From JAUUZQ01 sp964538375 (lineage in GTDB: Bacteria > Bacteroidota > Bacteroidia > Bacteroidales > GCA-2748055), in the NCBI GenBank assembly GCA_964538375.1, contig CAZIFQ010000001.1:186001-250000 (forward strand): a stretch of 64,000 bases of DNA, in the 5' to 3' direction. Both the position numbers and the translations under genes were made by a program. A model generated the notes under the pieces. That model ran no database searches. It had not been told where the DNA came from and saw only the letters and a list, made by a program, of their open reading frames with translations. Positions 45,703-54,864 of the stretch are shown here, one piece after another (positions within the stretch are counted from its first letter, which is position 1; each line of letters starts with the position of its first letter).

Positions 45703-46474
45703 TTAATACAAAATAATATTTCGCATCATTTCCAGGTCATGCTTCATAGCCGAAATCACTATGTCGGGAGACTCTGTCAACACTTTTGCTCCTTTCTCCG
45801 CTCCTCCGATAGGATATTCAAGATGGAGTGTAAAATCGCCTTGGATATCTAATTCTTTAATAATTTGAAAGTAACGCTTGAAATCCACCATGCCATCTCC
45901 GATCTGAACATTAAATGGTTTCCATTTCCCATTCGTTTCCTTCCAGACAAAATCTTTCACATCAAAGCTATTAATCCTATTTGCCAGGTATCTCATACCC
46001 ACAGGCCAGGAACTCCCACCTTCAACAGTTGCGTGGCGAATGTCATAGCGAATCCCGACATATTCAGGATTAACTCCATCCAGCATAAGTCCAATATCCC
46101 ATACAGGCCCTCCCACCATCTCACCAGCATGATTCTGGATCAGTTATAGCGGTTGTAATTCGGTCTGCAAGTAGTCCGTTTTTATTTATTTCACGGATTG
46201 CCTTAGGAAGATCTTGCCGTACCCTTTCAGGAAGAACATGTCCGCCTGGACGAACAGTTAAATCAACTCCATCAAATCCAACCTCCATGGCTGTTTTGGC
46301 CATTTGTTCATATTCAAGCCATTGCAGGTGCTTGGAAAAAATGTATATTTTTCTGTCTCCAATTCTTGAATATATAGGCACCGGAATCCCACCCAATAAA
46401 GCTGGTAAACCAGTAAGCGAAATTACCCCAGAAATTGCAGAAACTGATTTTATAAAAGATCTTCGGGAATTCAT
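45703..46474 (-). pseudogene. Exported sugar phosphate isomerase/epimerase-like TIM-barrel protein, broken
   Basis: Xylose-isomerase-like TIM-barrel protein with a Tat-like signal (SRRSFIKSVSAISG), so once periplasmic. The N-terminal frame (46474-46121) ends ...TTAITDPESCW-stop. The C-terminal frame resumes at once as QNHAGEMVGGPVWDIGLML and runs to 45703. In the family, roughly 65 residues normally separate the ITDPES block from the QNHAGE block, so an internal piece is missing and the frame is shifted. The junction word CAGAATCA fits both sides (P-E-S and Q-N-H). The two halves would not fold into a full barrel. Confidence 0.8.
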
Positions 46475-46576
46475 TATTTAGTATTTATTATAGCAGAACT
46501 AATTTAAACAATCCAACCGAACCAACCAAAACCGAGCCTATTCATTTTTTTGTAGATATATATGAACCCATAAATA

Positions 46577-46645
46577 ATGAAAGCACTCAAGAGAATAATT
46601 GAAGAAACCGACACTAAAGCAGGAAAAGTGAATACTGATTTATAA
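46577..46645 (+). pseudogene. Relic of an ion-channel N-terminus
   Basis: ATG 46577 reads MKALKRIIEETDTKAGKV, which matches the conserved cytoplasmic start of six-helix voltage-gated-type ion transporters, then NTDL and a stop; no membrane helix follows. After a second stop the same frame reads KIEKEIDFWVAQFKRNIHL, which may be another relic piece. The rest of the 46482-46933 gap holds no gene I recognise. Confidence 0.5.
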
Positions 46646-46933
46646 TTATAATATGCTAAAATTGAAAAAGAAATCGATTTTTGGGTGGCTCAGTTTAAAC
46701 GGAATATCCACCTGATCAAAAAAGGACACAGCTGATTATCATAATACAATCAGATAATATCCATTATGGAAAATCTGAAAAACTGCTTTCGGAACAGACC
46801 TAAGTTCAGGATGTCATTTATGTTATTTGGTAAACCCTGATACTCCATTCAATCTCCTCATTCGTAAAGTTCAAATATTACCATATCTTTACCTCAAGTG
46901 TTTAGTTAAATTTTGAATAAAAAAGCAACGAAC

Positions 46934-47344
46934 ATGAAGAAATTATTGGTTGTAATACTTACTGTAACAGGACTTATAGCTTTCTCATGTGATGATATTG
47001 ATGTCACTGCCAATTTCAGTAATCTAACATCCAACATCTGGGCTGCAGACAGCCTTCTTGCAAACGGTGTTAATGCTGGTGGTCCCGGAGAATTACTTGA
47101 AGATTTTAATGGAATTTTACTTTTTAATGAGGATGGAACTGGTACTTTCGGAGTATATGAAGGAAGTTGGTACTTTGCTTATGAAGAGACACAAATAGTG
47201 CTCTCTTCTGACTCGCTGATAATGCCTCTGACAGCAATTATTGAAGAACTTACAGGTGTCTCTCTAAAAATGACAACCGTCTTTCCTAATATTAATTATC
47301 CCGATAATCCTACTAACATTCGTATGACTTTTAAGGCAGAGTGA
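46934..47344 (+). CDS. Lipocalin-like lipoprotein
   Basis: A 136-residue lipoprotein: signal MKKLLVVILTVTGLIAFSC with Cys19 as lipidation site. The mature part (NLTSNIWAADSLLANG, GILLFNEDGTGTFG, EGSWYFAYEETQIVLS) shows the short strand-turn pattern of small lipocalin-like domains in Bacteroidota. I start at the ATG at 46934, not the upstream TTG frame. Its TGA overlaps the receptor start (TGATG), so it is translated together with the TonB receptor and is probably its accessory. Confidence 0.75.
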   Translation: MKKLLVVILTVTGLIAFSCDDIDVTANFSNLTSNIWAADSLLANGVNAGGPGELLEDFNGILLFNEDGTGTFGVYEGSWYFAYEETQIVLSSDSLIMPLTAIIEELTGVSLKMTTVFPNINYPDNPTNIRMTFKAE

Positions 47345-49593
47345 TGCGTAATATACTGATAATAAGCTTTCTAAGTCTTTCTATTATTGCCTTTGGGCAG
47401 GATAATGCTGCATTTATTAATGGTAAAGTATATGATAATGAGACTAATAAAGTCCTTATAGGTGCAAATATTATCTATGGTAACGGTTTAGGTACCATTA
47501 GTGATAATGAGGGTAATTTTAGTATTGAACTCAAATCAGGCAAGTGGAGAATAACTTTTAAGTACATAGGATATATTACTGAATCGAAATCGGTTAACCT
47601 AAATCAAGGTGATACTCTTCTTCTGGATATGGGGCTTAGGCTTGCATTAAATGAAATTGACCAGATAGTTATCAGTGCCAATAAAGTTGAACAGAAGTTA
47701 TCCGACTTAACGGTATCCATGACCCTGGTTAAGCCCAATTTCCTGAGCAACAATCACATTACAGATTCTCAGGAACTCATCAATAAAATATCCGGAATTG
47801 AAGTTCTCGACGGACAGGCCTCTATTCGTGGGGGAAGTGGATTCAGCTACGGTGCAGGAAGCAGAGTAATGGCTCTTATAGATGGACTCCCCGTTGTCTC
47901 TGCTGATGCAGGAAATATTAAATGGCAGTTCTTGCCACTCGAGAATTTGTCTCAGATAGAGATCATTAAAGGAGCTTCCTCTGTTTTATACGGTTCATCA
48001 GCCCTGAACGGAGTTATTAACTTCAGGACAGCTGAACCTGGAATTGAACCCAGAACAAAGTTTATTGCTGAGACCGGTATATTTGGACAGCCAGCCAGAA
48101 AAGAATGGATGTGGTGGAGTTCACCCCGGATATATACAAATGCTTCCCTATCACATCTGAGGAAAATTGGAAATACTGATTTTGCTATAGCCGGTAGCAT
48201 GTTGCTTGATAATGGATATAGAAAGTTAAATGATGAAAAACTGGGACGTTTTAGTATTCGTCTTAAGCATCATAGCGAGAAGGTTGAAGGTTTTAAATTT
48301 GGTATCAATTTGAATAGCGGGATGACCCAAAAGACTGACTTCATACTTTGGGAAGATGCAACTTTCGGAGCACTCAAGCAGAGCGAATCAACAGCAAATG
48401 AACTCAATGGTTCCTTTCTTGCCATAGATCCTTATGTTGTTTTCAGAAGAGCTGACAGAGCAAATCACGATCTGCGCATGCGCATTCAATACACATCAAA
48501 TAAATTCCCGAATGGAAATCAAACCAATAGTGATGCAATTTCATATTATACAGAATACCAGTATCAACATAATCTGGGCAGATTTATAAAACTGAATCTT
48601 GGATTGTCGGAGAATTATAGTAAAGTGTTTTCAAATTTTTATGGCGATCACAATGCTGTGAATGTTGCAGGATATAGCCAGATAGATGTAGAAACCCAAA
48701 AAAGAATCAAAATTGTTGCCGGGGTTCGGGTGGAACAGAATATTCAAGATGGAAATCCAGACAAACCTGTTCCTATTTTTAGAACAGGACTAAATTATAA
48801 GCTGGCTGATTATACCTTTATGAGAGCTTCATTTGGACAGGGATACCGGTATCCTTCAATCGCCGAGAAGTATGCTTCTACAAGCTTAGGATCTGTAAAA
48901 GTATTTCCTAATTATGAAGTACGCCCCGAGTCAGGATGGAATTCGGAAATTGGTGTTAAACAGGGCTTATTATTCGGTAATATCAATGGTATGTTGGATC
49001 TTGCAGCTTTTTATTCTCAAAATCGTGATATGATAGAATATGTCTTTGGCTTGTATCCCGATCAGGAAACAGGAATTTTTGATGTTGGATTTAAAGCTGC
49101 AAATATTGAACATTCCAGGGTGTATGGAGCAGAATTGGAATTCAGTCTTAATCACTCTTCAGGACTTTTCAACAATAGCCTCAGTGGTGGATATGTTTTT
49201 TTATATCCAGTTGAATTCAATCGCATAACAAATGTAAATACAGATGAATTCTTAAAATACAGACGAAAGCATTCAGCAAGTTTGGGTTGGAATACAAGAA
49301 TCGGGAATTATGAATTGGGATTAATTTTCTATGCTAAATCCAGGATACTGGAAATTGATAATGTTTTTGTCAGCGAGGTGTCAAGAGAAGTCATTTTACC
49401 GGGATTTTATGATTATTGGAGAGATAATAACAGCGGATATATACTTTCTGATCTCACTTTAGGTTTCAGAATATCCGAACAAATTAAATTATCTCTTGCC
49501 ATTAAGAATGTCTTTAATACTGAATATATGGGACGCCCCGGAGATATTATGCCCCACAGAAACTTCAGTATACGGTTAAGTGGAGTGTGTTGA
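47344..49593 (+). CDS. TonB-dependent receptor
   Basis: Outer-membrane receptor of 749 residues. Signal peptide (1-19, ending FGQ), a carboxypeptidase-regulatory-like domain (INGKVYDNETNKVLIGANII, about 25-100), a plug (about 112-225: LINKISGIEVLDGQASIRGG, ALIDGLPVVSADAG, IEIIKGASSVLYGSSALNGV) and a 22-strand barrel. The C-terminus MPHRNFSIRLSGVC ends in cysteine rather than the usual phenylalanine. The ligand is unknown. Coupled to the upstream lipoprotein by TGATG. Confidence 0.92.
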   Translation: MRNILIISFLSLSIIAFGQDNAAFINGKVYDNETNKVLIGANIIYGNGLGTISDNEGNFSIELKSGKWRITFKYIGYITESKSVNLNQGDTLLLDMGLRLALNEIDQIVISANKVEQKLSDLTVSMTLVKPNFLSNNHITDSQELINKISGIEVLDGQASIRGGSGFSYGAGSRVMALIDGLPVVSADAGNIKWQFLPLENLSQIEIIKGASSVLYGSSALNGVINFRTAEPGIEPRTKFIAETGIFGQPARKEWMWWSSPRIYTNASLSHLRKIGNTDFAIAGSMLLDNGYRKLNDEKLGRFSIRLKHHSEKVEGFKFGINLNSGMTQKTDFILWEDATFGALKQSESTANELNGSFLAIDPYVVFRRADRANHDLRMRIQYTSNKFPNGNQTNSDAISYYTEYQYQHNLGRFIKLNLGLSENYSKVFSNFYGDHNAVNVAGYSQIDVETQKRIKIVAGVRVEQNIQDGNPDKPVPIFRTGLNYKLADYTFMRASFGQGYRYPSIAEKYASTSLGSVKVFPNYEVRPESGWNSEIGVKQGLLFGNINGMLDLAAFYSQNRDMIEYVFGLYPDQETGIFDVGFKAANIEHSRVYGAELEFSLNHSSGLFNNSLSGGYVFLYPVEFNRITNVNTDEFLKYRRKHSASLGWNTRIGNYELGLIFYAKSRILEIDNVFVSEVSREVILPGFYDYWRDNNSGYILSDLTLGFRISEQIKLSLAIKNVFNTEYMGRPGDIMPHRNFSIRLSGVC

Positions 49594-49693
49594 AATTTTT
49601 GGAATATTTTTTGTTACTTGGATACTTGTGGTAATGCTTGACACAATCACACTGTAGAATGCACACCGCTCATATCCAGAAATACAAAATCAC

Positions 49694-50365
49694 ATGAATA
49701 AAAATACTTTTTTTATTATTCTCTTTCTGCTACCGGGTTTGCACTTAATTTCACAAACCATAGTAGCTCCTAACTATATTCTAAAATCACACGAAACTCT
49801 TGATATAGTGAAGGTCGTCCGCAATGAAGAGGGTACAATATTTCAGATGTCAATAAGAAATGAAAGAAATGAAGGGGGCAGCTTTTGCATTGATGAGAAT
49901 ACAGAAATTATTGCAAATGATAAATCTTATAGAATTCAAAGAATTGAAAATATTCCAGAATGTCCAAGAACCCACAAATTCGAATCAATCGGAGATACAC
50001 TCACATTTTACCTGTATTTCCCCCCTATTCCTAATAACACAAAGATCATTAATATTGTTGAAAACTGTAAAGATAATTGTTTTCGATTCGTAGGATTAAT
50101 CATCGACGAAAACCTCAATATTGAAATGAATCTTGCTTTCAATTACTTTGAATCAGGGCTGTTATCTCAAGGATTATTGTCCTATAAAAACCTACTTAAA
50201 AAATATGAGAATCAGGAGCCTGCATTGGAAGGCCTCTTCTATTTTTACATTATCACAATTCTAAGAGAAATGGATCATGAAGAGGAAGCTATAAAGTGGT
50301 TAGAGCAATTCCAACAACAAAATCTTCAAGGAAGTCAATGGGTTCATGATAAGTTAAGTAACTAA
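49694..50365 (+). CDS. Exported protein with C-terminal TPR-like helices
   Basis: A 223-residue protein with a signal peptide (MNKNTFFIILFLLPGLHLIS, cleavage near residue 21). The first half (25-140) is a beta-rich domain that contains four cysteines (FCIDENTEI, IPECPRTHK, ENCKDNCFR), likely disulfide-bonded in the periplasm. The second half (150-215) looks like one or two TPR-type helical pairs (ALEGLFYFYIITILREMDHE). I do not recognise the family. It follows the receptor by about 100 nt and a strong terminator follows it. Confidence 0.65.
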   Translation: MNKNTFFIILFLLPGLHLISQTIVAPNYILKSHETLDIVKVVRNEEGTIFQMSIRNERNEGGSFCIDENTEIIANDKSYRIQRIENIPECPRTHKFESIGDTLTFYLYFPPIPNNTKIINIVENCKDNCFRFVGLIIDENLNIEMNLAFNYFESGLLSQGLLSYKNLLKKYENQEPALEGLFYFYIITILREMDHEEEAIKWLEQFQQQNLQGSQWVHDKLSN

Positions 50366-50366
50366 A

Positions 50367-50399
50367 AAAACCGCACTGGAAATTCCAATGCGGTTTTCA
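50367..50399. terminator. Bidirectional terminator
   Basis: AAAACCGCA (50367-50375) pairs with TGCGGTTTT (50389-50397), with TGGA/TCCA pairing inside. A-run and T-run on the two sides serve both convergent genes. Confidence 0.85.
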
Positions 50400-50417
50400 G
50401 TAAATTTTAAATTTGAT

Positions 50418-52016
50418 CTAGAAACTAAAATCAAGACCTACAGCTACAAATATATTGCTTTTGGTATATGATTCAATAACGGGAATTACAGTTCCGGTAG
50501 CTTTAAAAATATGCTCTATTGTGGCTTCACCATCAACAAACATTGTATTTCCAAATCCGAGGTTTAACATGATGTTATCAGAGATAATATATGCTCCACC
50601 TATTCCAATGGTACCTGAAGTCAAACTATAAGAAAGGTCGCTCTGGTAATCATTGTTCACACCTGTTTTTGCATATAGGAATCCTCCACTTAAGAGAATC
50701 TTCTCACCTACACCATATTCAAGGCCAAAAGCAACTTCAAAGAAATTATTTTCAATTACTTCACTATTTTCGACATATACATCGTCAATCTTTTTTCCAT
50801 AATCAGCAGCTTTGTCGAAATAGTAATGTGTTCCAAAAGAAGCTGACAACGCATCTGTAATCCGATAATCGACTCCAACGGAAAGCATCGCAGGCATATC
50901 TCCTCTGAAAGTTTCTCCGTTAGGGAATAAAGTTACCGGAGTTCCGTCTTCTTCAAAAGAAGTTATTATCTCCTGAGTTGTATTATTTGTGAATTCGAGT
51001 TTTGTTGCGAATTCATACTTAATACCAATATTCAGTTTATCATTTGGGGAAATATTTATACCAACGATAGGTGTTATACCAGTAGCAGTTTGCTCTGTCT
51101 CAGCAGTTTGGTTGCCCAACAAGATTGCTGTAGCACTATTTTGTCCGGCAATACCAGTATATGTTCCCTGTGCTTGAGCAAGCGTCATTCCATCAATAGA
51201 TGCTTGGGGAACACCAAAAGCAAGAAGTCCGCCTTCCAATGTAGCTCGTTGTATGGCTGTAATAGCTCCAGCACCTTCTGCTTCCGCAAAAGTAAGAGCC
51301 CCAACAGGAGCAATTAGAGGTTCCATGCCTGCAGCAGCTCCGGAAGCTTGTGCAGCCAGATCTGTAAAAATACCATCTGCACGCATCCATGTTCCAGCTC
51401 CCATATCGAGTTCAATATCGGTAAGATAGCCGTCATAGGTATTTTTCGCAGTAACATACCGCGCTCCCCCATATACAGAGATCATATCATTAATCTTGTA
51501 TGAAACACCTGCCTGATAACCAAAGAAAATTGATGATCCCTCAAAATTCGTGTTAAGGCGATATGCAGATGCTCCCTGCGAAGCAAGTGAGGGAACAAGA
51601 TCTGATGGTCCCATTTCAAATGAAGGAAGGCCATCTTCAAAAACAGCACCACCACCACCACCAACTGGATTAAATCCAAAGGAGAAAGCAAAATTTTCCA
51701 TTTTATAAACTGCAAAAACTGTAGGGAATAAAGGAGCAGAAACATTGCCAATATACAGAGGGTTATTAAGATTGGCATAAGAGCTTGTTACCTCTTTTGT
51801 TTGAAAAATTGACTGATTTGAAAATGAAAAATGAAATCCATTTTCCATTTTCATCAATCCTGCCGGATTAAAATAAACTGCATCAATAGAAGTTGAAGCA
51901 TCTCTGGCTGGAAGTCGAACCCAGGTCGCACTCTGATTTGTATTTGTAACTAATCCTCCTGCGAACATAGTTACAGAAAACAAAATGATAACAGCAAAAG
52001 ATAATAATTTTTTCAT
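50418..52016 (-). CDS. OmpP1/FadL-family outer-membrane transporter
   Basis: Outer-membrane barrel of 532 residues for uptake of hydrophobic molecules (long-chain fatty acids, aromatics in characterised members). Signal peptide ends MFAG (about 19). The N-terminal part of the mature protein (TNQSATWVRLPARDASTSID, AVYFNPAGLMKMENGFHFSF) is the conserved FadL hatch start: the NPAG motif is diagnostic. The protein is longer than classic FadL by an Ala/Gly-rich loop (about 220-310, AQASGAAAGMEPLIAPVGAL). It ends in VGLDFSF. No beta-oxidation genes lie nearby. Confidence 0.92.
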   Translation of the reverse strand: MKKLLSFAVIILFSVTMFAGGLVTNTNQSATWVRLPARDASTSIDAVYFNPAGLMKMENGFHFSFSNQSIFQTKEVTSSYANLNNPLYIGNVSAPLFPTVFAVYKMENFAFSFGFNPVGGGGGAVFEDGLPSFEMGPSDLVPSLASQGASAYRLNTNFEGSSIFFGYQAGVSYKINDMISVYGGARYVTAKNTYDGYLTDIELDMGAGTWMRADGIFTDLAAQASGAAAGMEPLIAPVGALTFAEAEGAGAITAIQRATLEGGLLAFGVPQASIDGMTLAQAQGTYTGIAGQNSATAILLGNQTAETEQTATGITPIVGINISPNDKLNIGIKYEFATKLEFTNNTTQEIITSFEEDGTPVTLFPNGETFRGDMPAMLSVGVDYRITDALSASFGTHYYFDKAADYGKKIDDVYVENSEVIENNFFEVAFGLEYGVGEKILLSGGFLYAKTGVNNDYQSDLSYSLTSGTIGIGGAYIISDNIMLNLGFGNTMFVDGEATIEHIFKATGTVIPVIESYTKSNIFVAVGLDFSF

Positions 52017-52281
52017 AATTTTTTATTTTAGTAAATACTAACCTTCTACCTATAATATTCATAAAAAATATCTTTCCTAGAAGACTATTAAACTAATTAG
52101 CTGTGCACGAATATAAAATTATTCATCAGAAACATTATACTTTTTTTCGAATATCTCTAAATATTAATTTGGTGTATTTATATTTCCAGAAGTGTTAAGT
52201 GTTGTATACGTGGATGTTAGATGAGATTTAAAATGTGAAAAACGATGTGCTTTTTTTCGAATCATTTAATAGGATGTCTAT

Positions 52282-52364
52282 GCCCGAAGAGGACCAGTCT
52301 ACATTAAGTATAAGAAAAAGATCCCTGAGCGATAATGAGTTCGGGTTAGCTCCGGTTTCGGGTA
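52282..52364 (+). pseudogene. Degenerate tRNA-Leu
   Basis: GCCCGAA (52282-52288) and TTCGGGT (52357-52363) form the same acceptor stem, including the first G-U pair, as the intact tRNA-Leu at 45461. The 3' half fits a tRNA-Leu variable arm and T-arm: ATCCCTGAGCGATAATGAG, then GGTTAGCTCCGG. The last 15 bases match the intact tRNA in 14 (TCCGGTTTCGGGTAC). The D- and anticodon arms are lost. A terminator lies 16 nt on, as expected for a former tRNA unit. A chance 31-codon frame (52274-52369) overlies it. The 52017-52281 stretch holds only the leftward porin promoter region, with no gene seen. Confidence 0.55.
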
Positions 52365-52380
52365 CATAAATTAACAAGTA

Positions 52381-52413
52381 AAGCCCTGAATATGATATTG
52401 TTCGGGGCTTTTT
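52381..52413 (+). terminator. Intrinsic terminator
   Basis: AAGCCC-TGAA (52381-52390) pairs with TTC-GGGGCTT (52401-52410), then TTT. Better in the rightward sense, where it follows the degenerate tRNA; its left edge overlaps the stop of the leftward esterase gene. Confidence 0.7.
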
Positions 52414-53281
52414 AATTCCTCAGCCTTTTTATCCAGTTGATAGCCAGCTTTATCCATTGATCTGTTCCGTCTTCTTTTCTACCCAGACCAAAACCATGGC
52501 CACCTGTAGGGAAGAGATGAACCTCGTTTGGAACCTCATAGGTACGCAAGGCTTCCGCATAGAGTGTAGTCTCCTTATAATGACAGGTTTCATCATCCAG
52601 CGAGTGGACTAAAAAGGTTGGTGGATTATTTTGATTTACTCGTTCGATCAAATTATTTTCTTCAAACTCTATCGGTGTCATTTTTCTATGGTACAAGTCT
52701 TTCTCCAGCCATTTTATGTTTTCTTCATTCAGGCGGGGGCAGCCATAGACAAGAAGTGCAAAGTCTGGACGCTGCAAATTTTTAGAGCAGGCGAATGCAG
52801 ATAAATGTGCTCCTGCTGAGAACCCCATTACTCCAACTTTGTTTTTAATAAGCCCATACTTATCTGACATCTCGCGCATCATTTCCAGGGCTCTTTGCAA
52901 ATCTGTAATTGGGAGGAGTTGAGGTTGATTGGATGATTCTTTGAGTGGCAAGCGATATTTCAAAACGGCCGCTGTTATACCATTGTCAGAAAGGACCCTG
53001 GCTACATCATGCCCCTCATGATAGATCGCTTCAAGTGTGTACCCGCCTCCGGGACAAATGATTACTGAATACCCGCTATTTTCACCTTTGGCAGGATAAA
53101 CAGTTAGTTCAGGAATTGTCACATTCAATGCACACTTTGTCCCCCATGCTTCTTTTTCGTATTCCTTTATATTGTTATCCTTGTGGTAAGGCATCATTCC
53201 CTCTTCCCACAGCTCATATTTATCTTGTGAGAACAAAACCACTGAAGTACATAATAGGAGGCATATAAACTTTGCTTTCAT
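52412..53281 (-). CDS. Alpha/beta-hydrolase carbohydrate esterase (BD-FAE/acetyl-esterase type)
   Basis: Esterase of 289 residues with a signal peptide (MKAKFICLLLCTSVVLFSQ). It opens the catalytic domain with YSVIICPGGGYTLEAIYHEG (oxyanion region GGGY), has the nucleophile elbow GVMGFSAGAHLSAFAC near residue 153, the aspartate in VHSLDDETC near 223 and the histidine in PTGGHGFGLG near 262. The pattern is that of bifunctional feruloyl/acetyl-xylan esterases and related PUL esterases. Last gene of the PUL operon, two bases after the SGNH gene, so it probably removes acyl groups from the polysaccharide handled there. Confidence 0.88.
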   Translation of the reverse strand: MKAKFICLLLCTSVVLFSQDKYELWEEGMMPYHKDNNIKEYEKEAWGTKCALNVTIPELTVYPAKGENSGYSVIICPGGGYTLEAIYHEGHDVARVLSDNGITAAVLKYRLPLKESSNQPQLLPITDLQRALEMMREMSDKYGLIKNKVGVMGFSAGAHLSAFACSKNLQRPDFALLVYGCPRLNEENIKWLEKDLYHRKMTPIEFEENNLIERVNQNNPPTFLVHSLDDETCHYKETTLYAEALRTYEVPNEVHLFPTGGHGFGLGRKEDGTDQWIKLAINWIKRLRN

Positions 53282-53283
53282 GT

Positions 53284-54864
53284 TTAAGGAATATCAATTT
53301 TATTCATCTCAATAAGATCATAATCTACAGTAGCATTATGTTCTGCTAAGAGAATTACATCCAGCTGCCAGGTGCCACTTGTAGCTTTTTCCGTGGTGAT
53401 TTCGAATTGTTGCCATTCGTCTGTCAGTGGAATGGGTTTGATCTTGGAATAAATGGTGTTTTGTGCCTGATCTCGAAATTGGTATTTAAGAATTCCCTGG
53501 CTACCGGAACTAGCTTTTGCCCAGACCTTCACTTCAAATTGCTCATTGGCTTGTGCATCAACTGATTGATGAACGCCGTACCCCTGCGAGCAACGGACAA
53601 AAGCGTTTCCTTCTTTTGCTTCACCTGCATTCTCAACCCAACGAGCACTACTTTTGTTTTGATCCGGACGCCAGCCATCCGGACGTATACCTAAAATGGA
53701 TGATTCGAATGAAGGATTGCCCAAAACACCTTTTTCTTCAGGTATAGAAGAATATGGAACAGTTTTAGCTTCCCATCCCATGGTATTTGCAAGATGTTTG
53801 CTAAGGATGCTTGCAAAACCAGCGTGTTCAGAAATAACGGCATGGTCTTGCCCCCAAAGCCATGGAAATTTCACAAAGGAGATATTGTTATCACCTTTAC
53901 TGTGAAATTCCTGTACAACATCTGCAATATAATCTGTAGGCTCACCATAGGCCCATCCGTATGAGTTGGCTAACACAACATGGGCATCAGGATATACGGG
54001 GCGTAATTGCGTACTTACAAAGCGATGCCAGGCAGCTTTTATTTCTGATTGGGATGCATTGTTATAATAGTCGTTTGCCCCTAAATTTATCACAATAACA
54101 TCAGGCTTTTTCCCAAGGTTGTTAATGTTAAAGTCCCAAGAATTACTATTTGGTGAGTTGGTATAAATATGAATCTTGTTGTAATAATCAGTAAGGTCCT
54201 GACTACCCATTCGGTCTGTTATACCAAAACCTCCGGCAGCATTGTTGACCCATTCTGCCTCTAGTGAACGTGCTGTAAATCCTGGATAAGTAAAATAGCC
54301 CTCTGTATCAGCATCACTCCCCTGGTCCTTATCATTCCATGCGCTCCACCCGGAAGGATTTGAGTCGCCATAGTATTCTATCAAACGTGTTTTTTTTGCC
54401 GGTAGTGGCAAAAGCTCTCCATCCGGAATTCGAAAATCCTTGAAATGAACTACACCCCAACATTCATTCTGTTTTACAATTTCAACAGTATGTTCTCCTT
54501 CACTAAGGTCTTTAAAAATGGTGTATTCTTGTTCTGCTTTTTCGACCCGGATAATTTGTCGTGAATAGGGATCTGCATTTTCATCTGTAATGATGTAAAG
54601 ATAGCTATACCCATTGCCACCAAAATTTTCAGCAGAAAAGGTGGCATAGAGAGATGTTCCTGTAAACTTTACTTTGATTGAACTTCCCGGAGTGCTAAAG
54701 CTGCACAAATGACCCGCTCCAAATTCCACCCGGCCCCGGTATTGGATCAGCGAATAATCGAGTGTTGGTGGGTTCTCTGTTTTATTGATCTCGCCATTAT
54801 CTTCAGAACAAGATGAACAGGCGCTTAGGACAAGAATAAATAAAATCGGTAGCAGTCGTATCAT
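53284..54864 (-). CDS. CE2-like SGNH esterase with C-terminal carbohydrate-binding module
   Basis: A 526-residue lipoprotein (lipobox LVLSAC, Cys16). Residues 40-150 form a jelly-roll N-domain, then an SGNH hydrolase with nucleophile Ser168 in RLIEYYGDSNPSGW, GxND block in VIVINLGANDYYNN and the late histidine in ISEHAGFASILSKH, the layout of acetyl-esterase family CE2. From about residue 385 (NPSFESSILGIRPDGW) a CBM4/9-like module follows. It should deacetylate a polysaccharide bound at the surface. Start and stop overlap or abut the flanking PUL genes (TAATG with GH30). Confidence 0.85.
   Translation of the reverse strand: MIRLLPILFILVLSACSSCSEDNGEINKTENPPTLDYSLIQYRGRVEFGAGHLCSFSTPGSSIKVKFTGTSLYATFSAENFGGNGYSYLYIITDENADPYSRQIIRVEKAEQEYTIFKDLSEGEHTVEIVKQNECWGVVHFKDFRIPDGELLPLPAKKTRLIEYYGDSNPSGWSAWNDKDQGSDADTEGYFTYPGFTARSLEAEWVNNAAGGFGITDRMGSQDLTDYYNKIHIYTNSPNSNSWDFNINNLGKKPDVIVINLGANDYYNNASQSEIKAAWHRFVSTQLRPVYPDAHVVLANSYGWAYGEPTDYIADVVQEFHSKGDNNISFVKFPWLWGQDHAVISEHAGFASILSKHLANTMGWEAKTVPYSSIPEEKGVLGNPSFESSILGIRPDGWRPDQNKSSARWVENAGEAKEGNAFVRCSQGYGVHQSVDAQANEQFEVKVWAKASSGSQGILKYQFRDQAQNTIYSKIKPIPLTDEWQQFEITTEKATSGTWQLDVILLAEHNATVDYDLIEMNKIDIP

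Noticed and set aside
51640..51662. CCACCACCACCA microsatellite in the FadL-like gene
   Set aside because: It is in frame and encodes a Gly-rich stretch on the minus strand; no sign of phase variation.
52274..52369. 31-codon open frame MSMPEEDQSTLSIRKRS...
   Set aside because: It lies over a tRNA-Leu-like sequence with matching acceptor ends and has no family resemblance.
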